Of a stretch of 64,000 nucleotides of DNA, positions 7,687 through 16,140 are shown in pieces. Each line of letters begins with the position of its first letter. Position 1 is the stretch's first letter. The stretch is from Paenibacillus glycanilyticus. Its GTDB lineage: Bacteria > Bacillota > Bacilli > Paenibacillales > Paenibacillaceae. Below the pieces are notes generated by a model. The model was not told the origin of the DNA and ran no database searches. It saw only the letters and a list, made by a program, of their open reading frames with translations. Position numbers and translations under genes: made by a program. The DNA lies in the NCBI RefSeq assembly GCF_023715145.1, contig NZ_JAMBNP010000002.1:248001-312000 (forward strand), written 5' to 3'.

Positions 7687-8331
7687 TTAGTACAACCGGT
7701 TTTTGTAGCTGTCCGCCAGACTTATCGCAACGGTTTCCTCCGTTACGCCGTCTGTGTTCAGATGCTCGGCAAGGATCTTCGCTGGCGAAGGAAGCTGATC
7801 GTTATCAAGCCAGGTTTCAGGCTTCCAAAGCTGGGAACGGAAGAAAGCTTTTGCGCAATGCATATAGCATTCCTCGGCTTCGACAATTATTCCGACAAGA
7901 GGAGTGCGGCCTTGCACAGCCATCGATTGCAACAGCACTTCGTCTTTGGTGATCGACGCACGGCCGTTAATCCGCAGGGTTTCACCTAGACCAGGCACGA
8001 TAAACTGGAGACCGACATGAGGATTCTCGAGTATGTTGCGCAAGGTATCTATTCTTTTGTTGCCCGGCCGCTCCGGAATGACCAGATGCTTATCGTCCAG
8101 AACATGTACAAAACCGGGAGCGTCTCCTCTTGGAGAAGCGTCGCATTTACCTTCGGCATTAGACGTTGAAACCGTAAGAAAAGGGGATTTGGCAATAAAT
8201 TCACGGCAATTATGATCAAGCTCGGAGATTACCTTTTTTATTACGCGCTCACCGGGAAATCCAAGAAGCGAACGAAGTTCCGCTTCCGTGCTGATGAGTT
8301 GGGTTTTATCTATTCCTATCAAAAGCTTCAT
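7687..8331 (-). CDS. PPOX-type FMN-dependent flavoprotein (pyridoxamine 5'-phosphate oxidase family)
   Basis: About 214 residues with a split-barrel flavin-binding fold. REFIAKSPFLTVSTSNAEG and CDASPRGDAPGFV are the characteristic N-terminal strands of the MSMEG_1061-like PPOX group. LVIPERPGNKRIDTLRNILE and HVGLQFIVPGLGETLRINGRA are the FMN-contact region. The likely activity is an FMN-dependent oxidoreductase of unknown substrate. The frame is open from a TTG at 8346, but AAAGG adjoins ATG 8331 and a TTG at 8322 lies at better spacing, so the exact start is uncertain by up to eight residues. It forms a two-gene unit with ydeI. Confidence 0.82.
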   Translation of the reverse strand: MKLLIGIDKTQLISTEAELRSLLGFPGERVIKKVISELDHNCREFIAKSPFLTVSTSNAEGKCDASPRGDAPGFVHVLDDKHLVIPERPGNKRIDTLRNILENPHVGLQFIVPGLGETLRINGRASITKDEVLLQSMAVQGRTPLVGIIVEAEECYMHCAKAFFRSQLWKPETWLDNDQLPSPAKILAEHLNTDGVTEETVAISLADSYKNRLY

Positions 8332-8586
8332 CCTTTCTATATGCAATAGATATTTGATAATTTTACCATATGGAGATTGCGATGATACAGTCCAAGTTTA
8401 TCCTGCCTGCTTGGATGGCGATAATGGAGAAATAATGGCGAATAAGCAAGTCTTATGATGACTTGTGTGTTACTATAAAGAAATGCGGGATGAATGACAA
8501 TGGATTATCAAGACGCAAGTTAAGGATAATGTTGTAATATCCGGTAATTATAAAAAGTGAAATAACAAGAGAACGGATGGGATCAT

Positions 8587-9027
8587 TTGAGTCAACGTGG
8601 ATTTAACAGCGAATTGCCTTCAAATTATGATGAATTAAAAACAGCAGCAAACCGGTCTAACTGGAGAGAACGTCTGGATGCAGTCGAAGAGTTGGGACAA
8701 TGGAACAATCCGAAAATCATCGATGTACTAACACATAGATTGAATAATGATGTTGTGTATCAAGTGCAAGAGGCTGCTTATCGCAAGCTAAAAGCATTTG
8801 GCGAGGATGTTCAGCTGCCGGCACGGAGAAAAGGCGATCCGGTTAAAGGAACCACGAAGATTCTGGTTCGCATTAAGAAAAGCTTGCCGGAGGGTCACTC
8901 CTACGATGAGTTTAAAGAGAAGCTAAGAAAAATGAGACTTGATGTGTATGACGCCTACGATGGTGAAAAGGGTTCTGATTTCGATAGCTGGCTCGAATCG
9001 ACTTGGGCATCTTTATCCAAAAAATAA
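8587..9027 (+). CDS. HEAT-repeat protein, conserved hypothetical
   Basis: 146 residues, soluble, starting at TTG with GGATGGG upstream. Residues about 20-75 contain HEAT-like helical repeats (SNWRERLDAVEELGQWNNPKI and TVYQVQEAAYRKL-type helix; here VVYQVQEAAYRKLKAFGED). The C-terminal half is basic then acidic (TTKILVRIKKSLPEGHSYDEFKE), ending in a Trp-rich tail. HEAT repeats usually mediate protein-protein contacts. The next gene begins 23 nt later with its own ribosome site, so the two form an operon. The function is unknown. Confidence 0.75.
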   Translation: MSQRGFNSELPSNYDELKTAANRSNWRERLDAVEELGQWNNPKIIDVLTHRLNNDVVYQVQEAAYRKLKAFGEDVQLPARRKGDPVKGTTKILVRIKKSLPEGHSYDEFKEKLRKMRLDVYDAYDGEKGSDFDSWLESTWASLSKK

Positions 9028-9050
9028 GCGAATACGAGAGGAGTTTTAAC

Positions 9051-9353
9051 TTGGGAAGACAAAAACCGATGTCAATGGAAGATCTGCTGAAGGATCTGCA
9101 AGGACAAAAAAACGTTCAGGAAGACCCGAATAATATTTCTTTAGACAAATTGTTTAATGAATCGTTCATGAAAAAGCATTCGAATTTCGATAGTTTCGCG
9201 GCGTTTCTGGAGAAAGGCAACTTTCAAGCGACGACCCAGGCCGAGATCAATAATTTCCACGAGGAATTGTTTGATCGCCATATCGCAAGAGAAACAAAGT
9301 TTAACAGCTGGAAAACGATGCTGGATACAGCAAATTCGGAGTATGCCAACTAA
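9051..9353 (+). CDS. Small conserved hypothetical protein
   Basis: 100 residues, starting at TTG 9051 with GAGAGGAG at 9036-9043; an upstream frame opening at 9003 has no ribosome site. The protein is hydrophilic and mostly helical by composition, with no signal peptide, Cys pair or recognised motif. Its tight spacing behind the HEAT-repeat gene and a strong terminator after it suggest a two-gene transcription unit whose products may interact. Confidence 0.65.
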   Translation: MGRQKPMSMEDLLKDLQGQKNVQEDPNNISLDKLFNESFMKKHSNFDSFAAFLEKGNFQATTQAEINNFHEELFDRHIARETKFNSWKTMLDTANSEYAN

Positions 9354-9367
9354 ATGATTGCATCACG

Positions 9368-9408
9368 AAAAAAAGATCAAAAAGCACTTTGCTTTTTGAT
9401 CTTTTTTT
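9368..9408 (+). terminator. Rho-independent terminator
   Basis: AAAAAGATCAAAAAGCA pairs perfectly with TGCTTTTTGATCTTTTT across a 3-nt loop, giving a long A/T-rich stem that ends the HEAT-repeat operon. Confidence 0.85.
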
Positions 9409-9489
9409 GCGTTGTACTGTTCCGAAGATTCTCCCTCTTACAACCGAACATTAGGGATAGTTCATAACGCGGCACTCTTCTACTATGGT

Positions 9490-9603
9490 AAGGTGATGCT
9501 GCAGCCGGGAGAAACGAAGGAAATCAGCTTCCTTATCAGAGAGGAAGACTTGAAATAGCATGACAAGCAGCTGCGTTATTGCGCGGAGGAAGGGGAGTTC
9601 ACG
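9490..9603 (+). pseudogene. Remnant of GH3 beta-glucosidase C-terminus (Fn3-like domain)
   Basis: Frame 9490 reads KVMLQPGETKEISFLIREED, then LK, a TAG at 9556-9558, then HDKQLRYCAEEGEFTLRI. This matches the pattern of the fibronectin-III-like C-terminal domain of GH3 beta-glucosidases (V.LAPGET..V.F.L...DL...D....V.EPGEF). The stop falls where an aromatic residue would be expected. No upstream GH3 catalytic region remains. The fragment runs into the end of the convergent AraC gene, so it looks like the decayed tail of a deleted glucosidase gene. Confidence 0.6.
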
Positions 9604-10488
9604 CTACGCATTCTCCTGCAGCCGGCTCCTGTACTCTCGCGGCGTGCATCCGAACCGCTGGCGAAATACGGTGTTGAAATAGCTTAAGCTATTGAATCCC
9701 ACATCAAGTGCGACCTCCATAATCTTGGCATCCGATTGCCGGAGGCGGCTCGCAGCCTGTTGAACCCGGTAGCTGTTCATATATTCAATGGGGCTTTTGG
9801 TTGTAATTCGTTTGAAAAAGCGGCAGAAATACGATTCGCTCATTCGCGCAAGCTCGGCAAGCTTATTCAGCGGGATGGGCTCCGCATAATTCCGCTCAAT
9901 ATATTCGATCACGGTCTTCAATCGTTCGATCCGGTAGCCTTCTTGCTCCGGCTTCACCTTTACTGACGGCTTCCCTAAACGGATCAGCGTGGCGAATATG
10001 CCGTACAGCAAGCCTTTGACCGTTAGCTCCGAACCGGGCAGTCCGGTATGATGCGCTTCAAACAGCCGGCCCAGCATCGTAAGCAGTTCCAGCCCGGCAC
10101 CGGACTCCCGTCTCAGATGGACGGGTACTTCATATCTTCTCTCCAATACCGGAGAAATATAACGGTCAAACAAATAATCGATCGATCCGCTGCTGAACAA
10201 GCTGGAGTGAAATACGACAGCGGAGAAGGAGCAGGGCTGATCGCCAACGACATAACCCGAATGAAGCTCCCCGGAATTAACGAAGATGGCTTCACCTGCC
10301 TGCAGCTGATAATCCTGCAAATCTACTCGAAACACAGCCGATCCTTCGGTCACGAGCAGCAGCTCCAGCTCGTCATGCCAATGCAGATCAAGAAGCGGCG
10401 CATCTGCCGGACAGGAGATATCGTACATGCTGACCGGGTAGATGGGATTGCCATGCTTGCGTGCCTCTTTCAGCAAAGATTTATCCAT
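9604..10488 (-). CDS. AraC-family regulator with cupin sensor domain
   Basis: About 295 residues. The N-terminal cupin (HWHDELELLLVTEGSAVF, then LQAGEAIFVNSGELHSGY) should bind a sugar. Two C-terminal AraC helix-turn-helices follow (PIPLNKLAELARMSESYFCR and EVALDVGFNSLSYFNTVFR). The frame opens at 10494, but AGGAGT at 10495-10500 touches that codon, whereas the ATG at 10488 sits 7 nt away and is preferred. It diverges from the alpha-xylosidase gene across 163 bp and is the obvious candidate regulator of it. Confidence 0.9.
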   Translation of the reverse strand: MDKSLLKEARKHGNPIYPVSMYDISCPADAPLLDLHWHDELELLLVTEGSAVFRVDLQDYQLQAGEAIFVNSGELHSGYVVGDQPCSFSAVVFHSSLFSSGSIDYLFDRYISPVLERRYEVPVHLRRESGAGLELLTMLGRLFEAHHTGLPGSELTVKGLLYGIFATLIRLGKPSVKVKPEQEGYRIERLKTVIEYIERNYAEPIPLNKLAELARMSESYFCRFFKRITTKSPIEYMNSYRVQQAASRLRQSDAKIMEVALDVGFNSLSYFNTVFRQRFGCTPREYRSRLQENA

Positions 10489-10651
10489 AACCATACTCCT
10501 AACGATTCTATAGAAAATGTCAAAATCGTGATAATAATGGGCAATATTTAGGCAGAGTTAAACAAGATAAGACAATATTATTATAACATAACCGCTTACA
10601 AGCTACGAGAAGCTACTAAGTGTGCAAACTTATGCTGGGAGGGTCACATTA

Positions 10652-12973
10652 ATGAAATTTACAGATGGTTACTGGCAAATTCGCGAAGGCGTCGAGATGC
10701 AGCATCCGGTTGACGTGCGCGAAGTGAAAGAAAAGAACGGTAAGCTGACGGCTTACATGGCAACAAAGCCAGTTCTGATTAAAGGCGATACGCTGAACGG
10801 TACCATGCTTACGGCAGAGATCAGCTCGCCAATCCCCGATGTGATTAAAGTCCGCTGGATTCATCATGCAGGCATAAAACAAGTAGGCCCTGAATTCGAC
10901 ATTCACGCAGACGCTAACCATAATGTAACGATTGAACATGACGAGCAATATACGACGCTGACAAGCGGCGGCCTGCAGGCACGTCTGCGCAAATCGCCAG
11001 CTTGGGGCCTTGAGTTCATCCAAAACGGCCGCAAGATGACGGGCACGGCGCAAAAAGCCGCAGCTTACGTCAAAGACGAAGGGAAACCGTTCTTCCGCGA
11101 AATGCTGGATCTTGGCGTTGGCGAGCAAGTATACGGACTTGGCGAGCGCTTCACTCCGTTTATCAAGAACGGTCAAGTCGTTGACTCCTGGAACGAAGAC
11201 GGCGGCACAAGCTCCGAGCAAGCATACAAAAACGTACCGTTCTACCTGTCCAGCGGAGGTTATGGCGTATTCGTCAACCATCCGGAACGCGTATCGTTCG
11301 AGGTCGGTTCCGAAGTTGTATCGAAGGTCGGCTTCAGCGTACCGGGCGAGCATCTGGAGTACTATATCGTTGGCGGCAAAACGTTGAAGGACGTTCTCGA
11401 CAACTACACGAAATTGACAGGCAAACCGGCATTGCCGCCGGCATGGTCGTTTGGTCTCTGGCTGACGACGTCGTTCACGACGGATTATGATGAAGCGACG
11501 GTTAACAGCTTTATCGAAGGCATGGCTGAGCGCAATCTTCCGCTTCATGTCTTCCATTTCGACTGCTTCTGGATGAAGGAATATGAATGGTGCAACTTCG
11601 AATGGGATGCCGATATGTTCCCGGATCCGGAAGGCATGCTTCGCCGCCTGAAGGAACGCGGTCTTCGTATCTGCGTATGGATCAACTCCTATATCGGCCA
11701 GAAGTCGCCTCTCTTCCAGGAAGGCATGGAGAACGGCTACCTGGTTCGCACGAAAGACGGCAGCGTATGGCAGTGGGATAAATGGCAAGCGGGTATGGGT
11801 CTTGTCGACTTCACAAATCCGGATGCCGTGAAATGGTTCAAAGGCCATCTGAAACGTCTCATGGATATGGGCGTCGACTGCTTCAAAACGGACTTCGGCG
11901 AGCGCATTCCGACGGATGTTGTCTACTTCGACGGCTCCGACCCTATGAAAATGCACAACTACTATACTCAGCTGTATAACAAAGCGGTATTCGAGGTGTT
12001 GGAAGAAAACCGCGGCAAAAACGAAGCGATGCTGTTCGCGCGTTCGGCTACAGCCGGCGGCCAGCAGTATCCGGTTCACTGGGGCGGAGACTGCTCCGCG
12101 AACTATGACTCGATGGCGGAATCGCTCCGCGGCGGCCTGTCGCTTGGCTTGTCCGGCTTCGGCTTCTGGAGCCACGACATCAGCGGCTTCGAACGGACGG
12201 CACCACCCGATATCTATAAACGTTGGGTTGCCTTCGGCATGCTTAGCTCGCATAGCCGTCTGCACGGCAATGAATCGTACCGCGTACCTTGGCTGTTCGA
12301 CGAAGAGTCCGTTGACGTGCTTCGTTACTTCACCGAGCTTAAGAGCAGCTTGATGCCTTATCTGTTCAGCCATGCGGTTGAAGCAACGGAGAAGGGGATA
12401 CCAATGATGCGCGCGATGGTGCTCGAGTTCCCAGAGGATCCGACAACTCATTATTTGGATCGTCAATACATGCTCGGCGAGAACCTGCTTGTTGCTCCAA
12501 TCTTCAACACGGAAGGTACCGCGAAATATTACGTACCGGCAGGCAAATGGACAAGCTTGATTGACGGAACAACGGTTGAAGGCGGCAAATGGGTAGAGGA
12601 GCAGCACGGCTACAGCTCGATTCCATTGCTGGTTCGTCCAAACACGCTTCTTGCCATCGGCAGCAACAATCAAAAGCCGGACTACGATTATGCGGACAAC
12701 GTTACGCTTCATTTGTTCGAGCTCGAGGATGGCGCGACAGCTACGGCTGTTATCCATGACCTGAACGGCATTGCGCAGGCAACGGCGACAGCCGTTCGTA
12801 CGGGCAGCTCGATCGAAATCAGCTATGAAGGCAACGGCAAGCCATGGCAGGTTGTTCTGCGCGGCATCGAGCAGGCAGCTGCCTTGGAAGGCGCGGACGC
12901 ACAAAAAACCGCGGATGGCGTCAAGCTTACGCCGCACAACGCTTCCGGCAAGAAAATCATCGTTAACCTGTAA
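10652..12973 (+). CDS. yicI: Alpha-xylosidase, GH31 (YicI type)
   Basis: 773 residues, cytoplasmic (no signal peptide). Releases alpha-1,6-linked xylose from the non-reducing end of xyloglucan oligosaccharides or isoprimeverose, retaining mechanism. An N-terminal beta-sandwich precedes a GH31 TIM barrel. The nucleophile is D414 in KTDFGERIPTDV and the acid/base is D480 in HWGGDCSANYDSM. SGFGFWSHDISGFE and the C-terminal beta domains match E. coli YicI closely. The start is ATG 10652 with GGGAGGG upstream. It lies between the divergent AraC gene and the convergent GH3 gene. Xyloside transport is probably supplied by the importer at 19608-23295. Confidence 0.95.
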   Translation: MKFTDGYWQIREGVEMQHPVDVREVKEKNGKLTAYMATKPVLIKGDTLNGTMLTAEISSPIPDVIKVRWIHHAGIKQVGPEFDIHADANHNVTIEHDEQYTTLTSGGLQARLRKSPAWGLEFIQNGRKMTGTAQKAAAYVKDEGKPFFREMLDLGVGEQVYGLGERFTPFIKNGQVVDSWNEDGGTSSEQAYKNVPFYLSSGGYGVFVNHPERVSFEVGSEVVSKVGFSVPGEHLEYYIVGGKTLKDVLDNYTKLTGKPALPPAWSFGLWLTTSFTTDYDEATVNSFIEGMAERNLPLHVFHFDCFWMKEYEWCNFEWDADMFPDPEGMLRRLKERGLRICVWINSYIGQKSPLFQEGMENGYLVRTKDGSVWQWDKWQAGMGLVDFTNPDAVKWFKGHLKRLMDMGVDCFKTDFGERIPTDVVYFDGSDPMKMHNYYTQLYNKAVFEVLEENRGKNEAMLFARSATAGGQQYPVHWGGDCSANYDSMAESLRGGLSLGLSGFGFWSHDISGFERTAPPDIYKRWVAFGMLSSHSRLHGNESYRVPWLFDEESVDVLRYFTELKSSLMPYLFSHAVEATEKGIPMMRAMVLEFPEDPTTHYLDRQYMLGENLLVAPIFNTEGTAKYYVPAGKWTSLIDGTTVEGGKWVEEQHGYSSIPLLVRPNTLLAIGSNNQKPDYDYADNVTLHLFELEDGATATAVIHDLNGIAQATATAVRTGSSIEISYEGNGKPWQVVLRGIEQAAALEGADAQKTADGVKLTPHNASGKKIIVNL

Positions 12974-12991
12974 TTGAATGGAAGCGAAAAT

Positions 12992-13028
12992 AAACAGGCC
13001 GCTTGCTCTCCGGAGTAAGCGGCTGTTT
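12992..13028 (+). terminator. Stem-loop, possible terminator after alpha-xylosidase gene
   Basis: AAACAG and CCGCTT pair with AAGCGG and CTGTTT around a CTC/GAG inner stem, with one bulged G. The T run is short, so termination strength is uncertain. Confidence 0.5.
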
Positions 13029-13074
13029 GCCAATTCGAAGCATTGCTGCGCAACAAAAAAATAAGCTCAACGCA

Positions 13075-13123
13075 GAAAAGCCCGGTTGGAGAGAAGTTCT
13101 TTGAGCCTCATCGCCAATCCGGG
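13075..13123 (-). terminator. Stem-loop, possible terminator of the GH3 gene
   Basis: Read on the minus strand, CCCGGATTGG pairs with CCAACCGGG with one bulge, followed by CTTTTC. It lies just downstream of the GH3 stop codon. Confidence 0.45.
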
Positions 13124-13140
13124 ACCATTAATCCTGATTT

Positions 13141-15972
13141 CTATTTGCCGAAACGGAACCAGCTTAGCTTGGTTTCGCCTTCGCCCTGAACTACCAGATA
13201 CACGTTAGGATTGCCGCCAGCGCCAGCCGCTTGTTCAATCGAGCCGGTTGCAGTCTGCCAAGCTGAGCCTGCGTGCAGCGTGCAGCTGCCAGCTAACGGC
13301 CCGTCCGGAGCATCCAGGCGAATCTCAATAACCGCGCCTTTCGCTGACAACGCTCTTAGTTCAAAGAAGCAAAGCTCTTCGCCAAGCGCGGCATCATCAT
13401 AACGAAGCCATGCAACGGATGAAGTTGTCGCGGCGCTGTCGCCGCCTTCGGTATTGTCGCTGATCATCATGTTGGAGTAGTCATCATAATTCACGGCGGC
13501 AGTAACCTGGGACAAATTACGAGGCGGAATCGTCTCGCCCGCAACGCTTAACGTACCTTCCAGGCGGATATCGCCGGAGGAAGCGCCAACGAGGAAAGCG
13601 TAGCTGCCTTGCTCGACGCACATTTTGCTGCGGGTAACATCCCAGAAGGCGAGAGCCGAACGATCCAGCCCGAAGCTGACTTCGACCGATTCGCCGGCAG
13701 AAAGCGCAATGCGATCAAACGATTGGAGCTGTCTAAGCGGACGTTTCACGCGGGAGTCCAATGCTCTCGTGTACAGCTGAACGACTTCTTCGCCGCTAAC
13801 GTCGCTGACGTTCGTTACGCGTAAGGTTGCTTTAATCGCTTCGCCGGATTGCTCCAAATTCAAAGCGTCGTATTGGAAGCGGCTGTAAGACAGACCGTGT
13901 CCGAATGGATATAAAGGTTTGCCGGCAAAATATTGGTAAGTACGTTCGCTTTTAATAATATCGTAATCCATAAATTCGCCAAGCTGATCGGCCGACTCGT
14001 ACCAGGTCATGTTAACGCGGCCCGCCGGATTGTAATCGCCGAACAGAACATCCGCAAGCGCACGGCCAAGCTCTTGGCCCGCATGCGACATACATACAAT
14101 GGCAGGAATGTTCTCCTGAACCCATGGCATCGCAAACGGATAGCTGCCTACCACCACAACAACGGTGTTCGGGTTAACGGCATGAACCTCGCGGATGAGC
14201 TTCTCCTGATAAGCAGCCAGAGTCAGATCAGGACGGTCAATGGTTTCTTTGCCGTTAATGAGCGGGTGGTTGCCGACAACAACAACGGCAACTTCGGCAT
14301 GGCGCGCTGCGGCAACGGCTTCCTGAAGACCGTCGGTTTCTTTTTCAATGGCAAAAGGCTCCGCGATATGAGCATCGCCGTCTTGAACCTCAAGAGCGCC
14401 GGTCTCTGCGTTTACCGTTACGGGACGGTTGTTCCAAGTGGTGAAGGTAACAACATTCTCGTCCTGCTGCGGACGAACATGGAACACTTCCTTCGTGAAC
14501 CATTCCCAGATATGCTCCGACGATGCCGTAACTTTCTCGTCGTCCGTCGTTAAGTACAGCTTGTTGTTCTCGGCGATAATGGTGTGGCTGTCCCAGCCCC
14601 AATCGGTGGTCTCGAACAGCTCGGCAGCGTCAGCGCCTTGCGAATTAGCGGCAAGAGGATTCTTCTCGCCGTCCGTTATGGTCACATACCGGCCGTTCTT
14701 CAGCGACTTAAGTTTAACGCGGTTGCTGCCGGTAGCCAAGGTTACGGTTTGATCGGCACCGTTAAGCTTTGCCTTGATGCCTTCAAACGGCGTTACGGCG
14801 TACGGCATAAGGCCGCTGTACCAATCGCGGTAGACGATGCCGGCAAGCGGCCCGATAACGGCAGCCTTGGACAGCTTATCTGCTGCAAGCGGCAGAATTC
14901 CGTCGTTTTTCAGCAGGACGATGCTTTTGCGTACCGATTCAAGAGCCAGCTTGGCATGCTCCGGCTTCATAATGACCGATTCATCAATCGCCGCGTAAGG
15001 ATTGCGGTCCGCAGGATCAAATTCGCCAAGACGGAAGCGGACGCGGAACGTGTTGCGAAGCGCGGTATCGAGATCATTTTCGGAGAGAAGTCCTTCTGCC
15101 AGGGCATCGCGGATTGCCTGCTTCGAGATTGGATGATCGTCGGTAATGCTGTCTACGCCGGCTTTGATCGTTAGCGCAACGGCTTCTTTGTACGTCTCGA
15201 CATAATGATGGTCGTTCACGGTGCCAAGCACGTCGCCGGCGTCGCTTACCACAAATCCGTTCATGCCCCAGTCCCGCTTGACGATATTGTTCACGTCGGG
15301 ATTGATGTTGGCAGGAACACCGTTCACCGAGTTGTAGGCCGTCATCATCGACAGCGCTCCGCCTTCCTTGAACGGAATTTCGAACGCTTTCAAATAATAT
15401 TCGTGCTTGTTGCGGGGATCGAGGCTGACGGAGCATTCGCCGCGGTTAATCTCGTTGTTGTTGCCGATGAAATGCTTAAGCGATGCAACCGCTTTCACAT
15501 AGAAAGGATGGTCGCCCTGAAGACCTTGCGTAAGCGCGGCCGACAGCTTGCCTGTCAGATGCGGGTCTTCGCCGTAAGCTTCTTCGGTACGGCCCCAGCG
15601 CGGATCGCGTTCCATATCGACGGTTGGCGCCCAGAGAGTAAGACCGTTAACGGCCGGATTGCGGTGATAGAAGCCGCGGGCTTCATCTCCGATCACGCTT
15701 CCGATTTTCTTCAGCAGTTCCTTGTCCCACGTGCAAGCAAGACCAATCGGCTGAGGGAAGGTTGTTGCTTCGCCAAGCCAGGCCATGCCGTGCGCAGCTT
15801 CGGTTCCGTGTTTGTATGCCTTCACGCCAAGATGAGCAATCTCGTCCTGATATTGGCACATTAAATTGATTTTTTCTTCCAGGGTAAATCGGTTAACCAA
15901 ATCATTAACGCGCTGCTCGAGCGGCAGCTCGGGGTTTTGAAATGGGAAATTCCGTTCGGAATTTTGGGTCAT
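13141..15972 (-). CDS. GH3 beta-glycosidase with inserted trefoil-like domain and C-terminal CBM-like domain
   Basis: 943 residues without a signal peptide. The GH3 N-terminal barrel has KHFIGNNNEINRG and the nucleophile D244 in GFVVSDAGD. The alpha/beta sandwich shows VLLKNDGILPL and later VVVVGNHPLINGKE. Between its parts, about residues 400-530 form an insert (LKSLKNGRYVTITDGE, LYLTTDDEKV) resembling a fascin/ricin beta-trefoil. An Fn3-like domain then gives EEVVQLYTRALDSRVKRPL, and the last 130 residues (VNYDDYSNMMISDN, then LDAPDGPLAGSC) look like a CBM6/CBM35-type module. A beta-glucosidase or beta-xylosidase activity on oligosaccharides is likely. AAAGGAG precedes ATG 15972. Confidence 0.9.
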   Translation of the reverse strand: MTQNSERNFPFQNPELPLEQRVNDLVNRFTLEEKINLMCQYQDEIAHLGVKAYKHGTEAAHGMAWLGEATTFPQPIGLACTWDKELLKKIGSVIGDEARGFYHRNPAVNGLTLWAPTVDMERDPRWGRTEEAYGEDPHLTGKLSAALTQGLQGDHPFYVKAVASLKHFIGNNNEINRGECSVSLDPRNKHEYYLKAFEIPFKEGGALSMMTAYNSVNGVPANINPDVNNIVKRDWGMNGFVVSDAGDVLGTVNDHHYVETYKEAVALTIKAGVDSITDDHPISKQAIRDALAEGLLSENDLDTALRNTFRVRFRLGEFDPADRNPYAAIDESVIMKPEHAKLALESVRKSIVLLKNDGILPLAADKLSKAAVIGPLAGIVYRDWYSGLMPYAVTPFEGIKAKLNGADQTVTLATGSNRVKLKSLKNGRYVTITDGEKNPLAANSQGADAAELFETTDWGWDSHTIIAENNKLYLTTDDEKVTASSEHIWEWFTKEVFHVRPQQDENVVTFTTWNNRPVTVNAETGALEVQDGDAHIAEPFAIEKETDGLQEAVAAARHAEVAVVVVGNHPLINGKETIDRPDLTLAAYQEKLIREVHAVNPNTVVVVVGSYPFAMPWVQENIPAIVCMSHAGQELGRALADVLFGDYNPAGRVNMTWYESADQLGEFMDYDIIKSERTYQYFAGKPLYPFGHGLSYSRFQYDALNLEQSGEAIKATLRVTNVSDVSGEEVVQLYTRALDSRVKRPLRQLQSFDRIALSAGESVEVSFGLDRSALAFWDVTRSKMCVEQGSYAFLVGASSGDIRLEGTLSVAGETIPPRNLSQVTAAVNYDDYSNMMISDNTEGGDSAATTSSVAWLRYDDAALGEELCFFELRALSAKGAVIEIRLDAPDGPLAGSCTLHAGSAWQTATGSIEQAAGAGGNPNVYLVVQGEGETKLSWFRFGK

Positions 15973-16093
15973 GACAAGAGTCAGCTCCTTTGATTGTAAG
16001 GGGTTTCAAAAATTCTATCATGCCCGGGCAACCGTTCATACCCGAACAATTGGAGATAAAATCCCTGTACAATTAGCGGTTAAACCCCTAGAA

Positions 16094-16107
16094 TGTAAAC
16101 GCAATCA
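16094..16107 (+). promoter_or_regulatory. Candidate cre (CcpA) site
   Basis: TGTAAACGCAATCA matches the cre consensus TGWNANCGNTNWCA at all but one fixed position. It lies 34 nt before the sensor-kinase start, in the divergent region shared with the GH3 gene. It suggests catabolite repression of one or both units. Confidence 0.45.
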
Positions 16108-16140
16108 AATTTTCTGTGAGGGTGACAGGGGGCTGGCAAG

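Noticed and set aside
8347..8586. Gap before the HEAT-repeat gene, with small inverted repeat CAAGTC/GACTTG near 8447-8465
   Set aside because: The repeat is only 6 bp and a TATAAA at 8474 has no good -35, so no feature is supported.
10587..10600. cre-like TGTAAGCGGTTATG on the minus strand before the alpha-xylosidase gene
   Set aside because: The final CA of the consensus is missing, so palindromic contacts are incomplete. It is kept only as a weak possibility, as is the similar sequence at 48967-48980.
10649..13033. Long minus-strand open frame (about 794 codons) opposite the alpha-xylosidase gene
   Set aside because: It is the mirror of a GC-rich, biased coding strand, has no ribosome site or recognisable domain, and the plus-strand GH31 gene accounts for the region. 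The same applies to antisense frames opposite 21574-23295, 61295-62656 and the minus-strand GH3 gene.
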